Shown in pieces: positions 53,177 through 57,176 of a DNA stretch of 57,176 nucleotides. Source of the DNA: an uncultured Actinomycetes bacterium (lineage in GTDB: Bacteria; Actinomycetota; Thermoleophilia; RBG-16-64-13); contig CAIQPS010000014.1 in the NCBI GenBank assembly GCA_903873715.1, forward strand, positions 1-57,176, written 5' to 3'. The position numbers and the translations under genes were made by a program. The notes beneath the pieces are model-generated. The model searched no databases and was not told the DNA's origin. It saw only the letters and a list, made by a program, of their open reading frames with translations. Numbering within the stretch: position 1 is the stretch's first letter; every line of letters starts with the position of its first letter.

Positions 53177-53988
53177 CGGCCGTCCCTCCCGGCGCCGTCA
53201 CCCGCGGATCCTCCACCCTCTGCGTCGCCGCCGCAGCAGCACTGGTCCACCACGATCATCCTGCCGTCCACCACCACCATCTGGCCGCCGAAGGCCTCGT
53301 GGAGATGCTCTTCGGTGAAGACCTCACGCGGCGGACCGGCGTGGATGAGCCTCCGGTTGAGCAGCACCACCACGTCGAACCGGCTGGCCGCCAGATCGAG
53401 ATCGTGGGTGGAGACGAGCACAGTCACCCCGTTGGCGCGCAGCCCGGAGAGCAATTCCAGGGTGGCTTCGCGCGTGGATACGTCCACACCCGTGAAAGGC
53501 TCGTCGAGCAGCAGTACGTGCGGCTCCTGGGCGAGCGCCCGGGCAAGGAAGACCCGCTGCTGCTGGCCGCCGGAGAGCTCCCCGATGGGCCGGTGCGCCA
53601 GGTCGGCGACGTCCATCCTGTCCAGGCTCTCGCGCACCGTGCGGCGGTCGGCCGACGTCAGTCGCTTGAGCCATTTCCCCCGTCCGTAGCGGCCCATGGC
53701 CACCACGTCGAAGACGGTCACCGGGAAGCGCCAGTCGACCTCCTCCCGCTGAGGGACGTAGGCCACGGGCTCCTTGTAGTCGGCACGCAACTGGCCGTGC
53801 AGGAGGACCTGGCCGGATACCATGGGCAGCAGCCCGACCATGGCTTTGAACAGCGTCGACTTGCCGGCGCCGTTGGGGCCCACGACGGCCGCCTGAGCCC
53901 CCTGTGGCACCCCGAACGATACGGCGTCCAGCGCAAAGCGCGCGCCGTAGCGGACGGTGACATCCTTCAGTTCCAGGCAGTCGGTCAC
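53173..53988 (-). CDS. metal ABC transporter ATPase with Cys-rich tail
   Basis: 271 residues from GTG 53988, which overlaps the receptor stop (GTGA). Walker A VGPNGAGKST, signature LSGGQQQRVFLARAL, Walker B VLLLDEPFTGVD, H-loop STHDLD. The C-terminus ends with DQCCCGGDAEGGGSAGD, three consecutive Cys in a Gly-rich tail that is not part of the ATPase fold and could bind a metal. Confidence 0.93.
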   Translation of the reverse strand: MTDCLELKDVTVRYGARFALDAVSFGVPQGAQAAVVGPNGAGKSTLFKAMVGLLPMVSGQVLLHGQLRADYKEPVAYVPQREEVDWRFPVTVFDVVAMGRYGRGKWLKRLTSADRRTVRESLDRMDVADLAHRPIGELSGGQQQRVFLARALAQEPHVLLLDEPFTGVDVSTREATLELLSGLRANGVTVLVSTHDLDLAASRFDVVVLLNRRLIHAGPPREVFTEEHLHEAFGGQMVVVDGRMIVVDQCCCGGDAEGGGSAGDGAGRDGR

Positions 53989-54881
53989 TTGAGGGCCTCG
54001 ACGATGTGGGCGACGTTCCACTGCATCATAGCGATATACGACGGCGCATCAGGGCCGACGGAGTGTGTGTACAGGTCCGTGACCACCTTGATGCCGGTCT
54101 CCCGAGCGAGTTGCTCGGCGAGGTCGGGGGCGTTACCGGTCTCCAGGAAGATCGCGGGAGCGCCCGTCGCGTTGATGGCCTTGACCAGACCGGCCAGGCC
54201 TTCCGCCGAAGGTGCCGCTTCGCTCTCGGCGCTGGGGAGGATCGTCCCGACCACGGTGAACCCGTACCGGGCCGCGAAGCGGCCGAAGCTCTCGTGGTTG
54301 GTGACCAGCAGGCGCCGCCCCTGTGGGATGACAGCCACCTGCGCGGCGATCCAGGCGTCGAGATCCCTGAGCTTGCTCTCGTAGGCAGCGGCCGATGCGG
54401 TGTACTCCTGCTCGCCGGCCGGATCGATCGCCACCAATCCCGCCCGGATGTTCTCCACATAGGTGAGCATGGAGACCGGATCGAGCCAAAAATGCGGGTC
54501 CGCCTTGGCGTCGGGAAGTCCGGCCGAGGCGTCGATCACCAGCAGGTCCTTGCCGCCCGCACCGGCTATTAGGTCGTCCACCGGGGGTTCGAACCCTGGA
54601 GTGTTGATGATCACTGCGTCAGCTTTCGCCACCTTGGCCGCGTCTTTGGGGGTCGGGTCGAAGCTATGTGGGTCGCCGCCCACGGGCAGCACCGAGGAGA
54701 CCACGAGCCTGGTGCCGGCCACGTTCTGGGCGATGTCGGCGAGGAAGCTGGTCTCCGCGACCACCGACGGGCTCGTGGACCCCGCGACCCCGCCCTCTCC
54801 GGGCGATCCGCAGGCCGCCGCCAGAAGCGCCGCCATCGCGACGGCCGCGAGGGCGGCAGCGTACAGCGCCCGGCTCATCAC
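53985..54881 (-). CDS. ZnuA/MntA-type metal-binding lipoprotein
   Basis: 298 residues. Lipobox-like LAAAC near residue 24, then the cluster A-I receptor fold. Likely metal ligands are His in GDPHSFDP, His in ADPHFWLDP, the His/Glu region TNHESFGRFAARYG and the C-terminal DLYTHSVG. No long His-rich loop, which leans slightly away from classical ZnuA towards Mn or general metal uptake. Overlaps the Crp/Fnr gene stop by 4 bp. Confidence 0.91.
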   Translation of the reverse strand: MMSRALYAAALAAVAMAALLAAACGSPGEGGVAGSTSPSVVAETSFLADIAQNVAGTRLVVSSVLPVGGDPHSFDPTPKDAAKVAKADAVIINTPGFEPPVDDLIAGAGGKDLLVIDASAGLPDAKADPHFWLDPVSMLTYVENIRAGLVAIDPAGEQEYTASAAAYESKLRDLDAWIAAQVAVIPQGRRLLVTNHESFGRFAARYGFTVVGTILPSAESEAAPSAEGLAGLVKAINATGAPAIFLETGNAPDLAEQLARETGIKVVTDLYTHSVGPDAPSYIAMMQWNVAHIVEALK

Positions 54882-55615
54882 TTTGCCTGAGCCAGACGCT
54901 GCAGGAGCGAGCGGTCCTTGATGACGACGGTGCGTCCCTTGGTCTCGAGCGCCCCGGCTCGAGCGAGTTGCTGGAAGGCCCGGGACAGCGTCTCAGGGAC
55001 GGTGCCCACCGCCGCGGCGAGTTCGGTCTTCGAGATGTCCAACTCGACCGTCTGCTCGCCCGGACAGCCGGGAGCGAGCGACAACAACTGGACGGCCAGG
55101 CGTTCCGTGACGCCCTTCAGCGAGAGGTCCTCTATGAGGGACGCGAACGACCGCAACCGCGCGGAGAGCGCTGAGAGCAGGCGCAGGGCCACCTCGGGCT
55201 GGCTGCGGATGATGTCGATGAAGGCATCCCGCATGATGTAGAAAGTCTCTGTGGGTTCGAGGGTCTCGGCGCTCGCGGGGTAGGGGTCGCCGGCCAGCGC
55301 GGCCACTTCCCCCACGGGCTCGCCAGGTCCCATGATCATGAGGGTCTGCTCCCTGCCCTGCGGAGAGCTCTTGTAGACCTTGACCCGCCCGTGCACGACC
55401 ACGTGTAGTCCCTTGGACGGGTCGCCCTGCATGAACACGGTCTGACCGGCGGCGAACAGACGGAGCCGCCCGCGGCGGACCACTTCCAGGACGGTCGCGT
55501 CATCGAGGCCCGAGAAGAGGCTGGCCTGCTGCAGCAGGTCGATGAGTTCCTGCTGCAGGGGGTTCCCAGGACGCGCCTGAGGCTGCCCGGTGACCGTCTC
55601 TTTCTCTTTGTCCAA
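54878..55615 (-). CDS. Crp/Fnr-family regulator (HcpR-like)
   Basis: About 245 residues. Cyclic-nucleotide-binding-type beta-barrel (~30-145), dimer helix, and winged HTH with recognition segment VPETLSRAF. The ET-x-SR pattern is that of FNR-type factors reading TTGA half-sites. The phosphate-binding Arg of CRP is absent (GEVAALAGDPYPASAE), and no FNR-like N-terminal cysteine cluster is seen, so neither cAMP nor [4Fe-4S] sensing is indicated. TTG 55615 behind GGTGGAG is preferred; ATG 55660 is an alternative. Divergent from hcp and overlapping the metal receptor gene. Confidence 0.85.
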   Translation of the reverse strand: MDKEKETVTGQPQARPGNPLQQELIDLLQQASLFSGLDDATVLEVVRRGRLRLFAAGQTVFMQGDPSKGLHVVVHGRVKVYKSSPQGREQTLMIMGPGEPVGEVAALAGDPYPASAETLEPTETFYIMRDAFIDIIRSQPEVALRLLSALSARLRSFASLIEDLSLKGVTERLAVQLLSLAPGCPGEQTVELDISKTELAAAVGTVPETLSRAFQQLARAGALETKGRTVVIKDRSLLQRLAQAK

Positions 55616-55673
55616 GACTCCACCACCCAATCCGTGTCCGCATGACCAGAGCCGAGGCATCGACAGGACCGCT

Positions 55674-55679
55674 ATGTTA
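55674..55679 (-). promoter_or_regulatory. candidate -10 of the regulator-metal ABC operon
   Basis: TAACAT on the minus strand, identical to the groESL -10, 14 bases before the ATG at 55660. -35 weak. Confidence 0.4.
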
Positions 55680-55728
55680 GCTCGCCCCGGCGCAAAAGGG
55701 CACGAGGCCTGAATGACGAGTGGCGAGC

Positions 55729-55742
55729 TTGACTTAAATCAA
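55729..55742. promoter_or_regulatory. FNR-like box upstream of hcp
   Basis: TTGAC-TTAA-ATCAA matches the FNR/DNR/HcpR consensus TTGAT-N4-ATCAA at nine of ten arm positions. Centred ~40 bases before the predicted hcp start, the class II activation position. Confidence 0.75.
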
Positions 55743-55761
55743 GGTTTGTCCCGGACCCCGA

Positions 55762-55767
55762 TGTTAG
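55762..55767 (+). promoter_or_regulatory. candidate hcp -10
   Basis: TGTTAG, about 20 bases after the FNR-like box, which would replace the -35. Predicted start near 55775. Confidence 0.4.
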
Positions 55768-55801
55768 CCTCCCCCTGCACAAAGCGACCGAAAGGAAATC
55801 G

Positions 55802-57176
55802 ATGTTCTGTTACCAGTGTGAGCAGACCTCAGCGTCCGGAGCTTGTACCGCCAAAGGCGTCTGCGGCAAAGACAAGGAGACGGCGGCCATCCAGGACGCG
55901 CTCGAGCACGCTCTCAGGGGCCTGGCGCTGGTCACCGAGAAGGCCATCCCGGCCGGCTTGGCACCCGCCGACACCTACGCCTTCATAGAGGAAAGCCTCT
56001 TCAGCACCCTCTCCAATGTGAACTTCGACCCGGAGGCCCTCACCGACCGGGTGTTCGAAGCCGTCCGGCGCCGGGATGCCATGAAACGCGCGCTCCACGC
56101 GCAGGACCCGGACATCGTCTTCCCGGAAGGCCCCGCTACCTTCGTGCCCCATTACAACTCCGCCCTCGTGGCCGACCAGGGCCGCAGGCACGGCATCAAC
56201 CACGAGGCCTCGTCCGATGAGAACGTGCGCTCCCTTCAGCACACCGTCCTCTACGGCCTCAAGGGTGTGGCCGCCTACGCCCATCACGCCCACGAACTGG
56301 GCTATGCCAGCGAGGAAGTCGACAAGTATCACGTCGAGGCGCTGGCCGACCTCGCCCGCTACGACGAGGGCGACCTGAACGCGTGGGTGGGCAAAGCCCT
56401 GCGCTGCGGCGAGATGAACTACAAGGTCATGGAGCTGCTCGACAAGGCCAACACCGAGACCTACGGCACCCCGGTACCCACCGAGGTCCCGCTCGGCGTC
56501 AAGAAGGGCAAGGCCATCCTGGTCTCCGGCCACGATCTGCGCGACCTCTACGAACTGCTCAAGCAGACCGAGGGCAAGGGCATCAACATCTACACCCACG
56601 GCGAGATGCTCCCCACCCACGCCTACCCGGTGCTCAAGCAGTTCAAGCACCTCTACGGCAACTGGGGCGGCGCCTGGTACGCGCAGCGCGAGGAGTTCCC
56701 CAACTTCCCCGGCCCGATCGTCATGACCACCAACTGCATCCGCGAACCTCTGGAGTCCTACCAGGCGAGCATCTACACCCGCTCGGCCGTGGGTTGGCCC
56801 GGAGTCACCCACCTGGCGGACCGCGACTTCACCCCGGTCATCGAGAAGGCTCTCGAGATGCCCGGCTTCGCGGAAGACGTCCCCGGCAAGACCGTGCACG
56901 TGGGCTTCATGCGCAACGCGGTCCTCTCCCACGCCGAGAAGATCATCGAGTTGGTCAAAGCCGGCAAGATCAAGCACTTCTTCCTGGTGGGCGGTTGCGA
57001 CGGCGCCAAACCGGGCCGCAACTACTACACCGACTTCGTGGACCAGTCGCCTGAGGACACCATCATCCTCACGCTGGCCTGCGGCCGCTACCGCTTCTAC
57101 GACCACGACCTGGGCGACATCGACGGCATCCCGCGCCTGCTCGACATGGGCCAGTGCAACGACGCCTACTCGGCCA
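55802..57176 (+). CDS. hcp: hybrid-cluster protein (partial, runs off the window)
   Basis: Fe-S protein that reduces hydroxylamine in vitro and nitric oxide in vivo. 458 codons are present of the expected ~540. The N-terminal cluster cysteines are seen in MFCYQCEQTSASGAC and GVCGKD; NHEASSDENVRSL, YTHGEMLPTHAYP, GPIVMTTNCI and LVGGCDGAKPGRNYY are hybrid-cluster-region motifs. ATG 55802 follows AAAGGAAATCG. Divergent from the Crp/Fnr gene, with an FNR-like box between them. Confidence 0.96.
   Translation, partial: MFCYQCEQTSASGACTAKGVCGKDKETAAIQDALEHALRGLALVTEKAIPAGLAPADTYAFIEESLFSTLSNVNFDPEALTDRVFEAVRRRDAMKRALHAQDPDIVFPEGPATFVPHYNSALVADQGRRHGINHEASSDENVRSLQHTVLYGLKGVAAYAHHAHELGYASEEVDKYHVEALADLARYDEGDLNAWVGKALRCGEMNYKVMELLDKANTETYGTPVPTEVPLGVKKGKAILVSGHDLRDLYELLKQTEGKGINIYTHGEMLPTHAYPVLKQFKHLYGNWGGAWYAQREEFPNFPGPIVMTTNCIREPLESYQASIYTRSAVGWPGVTHLADRDFTPVIEKALEMPGFAEDVPGKTVHVGFMRNAVLSHAEKIIELVKAGKIKHFFLVGGCDGAKPGRNYYTDFVDQSPEDTIILTLACGRYRFYDHDLGDIDGIPRLLDMGQCNDAYSA

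Noticed and set aside
55829-57106. 425-residue minus-strand ORF opposite hcp
   Set aside because: Antisense to an unmistakable hcp; composition (Val/Gly/Glu/His) is a frame shadow.

Overview
The window is GC-rich (roughly two thirds G+C by eye), with frequent GTG/TTG starts, many 1-8 bp stop/start overlaps and long antisense open frames. Best fit: a deep-branching, probably anaerobic member of the Actinomycetota. Reasons are groES-groEL under a CIRCE element, surface proteins with Y-T-G Ig-like repeats resembling those of Coriobacteriia and Clostridia, a Thr-rich lipoprotein linker, and a hybrid-cluster protein. The lineage is inferred from gene content only.

Layout. 1-2.3 kb: groES-groEL (minus) behind a TTGACA-17-TAACAT promoter with a good CIRCE downstream and a degenerate one over the -35. 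2.3-5.9 kb: minus operon udg-tsaE-tsaB-(rimI-tsaD fusion) for DNA repair and t6A tRNA modification. 6-9.6 kb (plus): DUF2520 Rossmann protein, YjbQ, a hexulose-6-phosphate synthase/RraA fusion and a methyltransferase. 9.6-15.3 kb (plus): ChrA fused to a methyltransferase stub, then a FecCD-type ABC importer translationally coupled to a TiaS-like DDTD protein. 15.3-20.9 kb (minus): two paralogous secreted beta-helix/Ig-like proteins and a Thr-rich lipoprotein. 21-26.4 kb (plus): two FAD enzymes (one with a BFD iron-sulfur domain, one fused to DUF1667), a class III aminotransferase and an SDR. 26.5-36.7 kb (minus): lysA, hom, metallophosphoesterase, a cyclic 2,3-diphosphoglycerate pair (synthetase and 2-phosphoglycerate kinase), glpX, rho, a DmpA-type peptidase and panC. 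36.8-38.6 kb (plus): small PD-(D/E)XK-like protein, hpt, alpha/beta hydrolase. 38.7-39.6 kb: csoR with its own operator, tRNA-Gly(CCC), two palindromes and a strong candidate for an unannotated ~155-nt structured RNA. 39.6-44.6 kb (minus): mutM, argS, K+ channel, rlmH, DUF4388 protein. 44.8-52.2 kb: an apparent acetate island. 52.3-57.2 kb: Zn/Mn ABC importer led by a Crp/Fnr regulator, divergent from hcp, which carries an FNR-like box and runs off the window end.

Most notable points: the acetate island (DUF485/ActP with an extracytoplasmic insertion, SatP fused to an RsbRD-like domain, and a Cache-PAS-PAS-CBS-DUF294 receptor); the bacterial cDPG operon; the orphan structured RNA whose 5' end can pair with its own terminator; the DmpA peptidase coupled to panC (possible beta-alanine supply); and the ABC importer/TiaS-like module. 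Several genes (cDPG, HPS-RraA, TiaS-like) have their best-known relatives in archaea.
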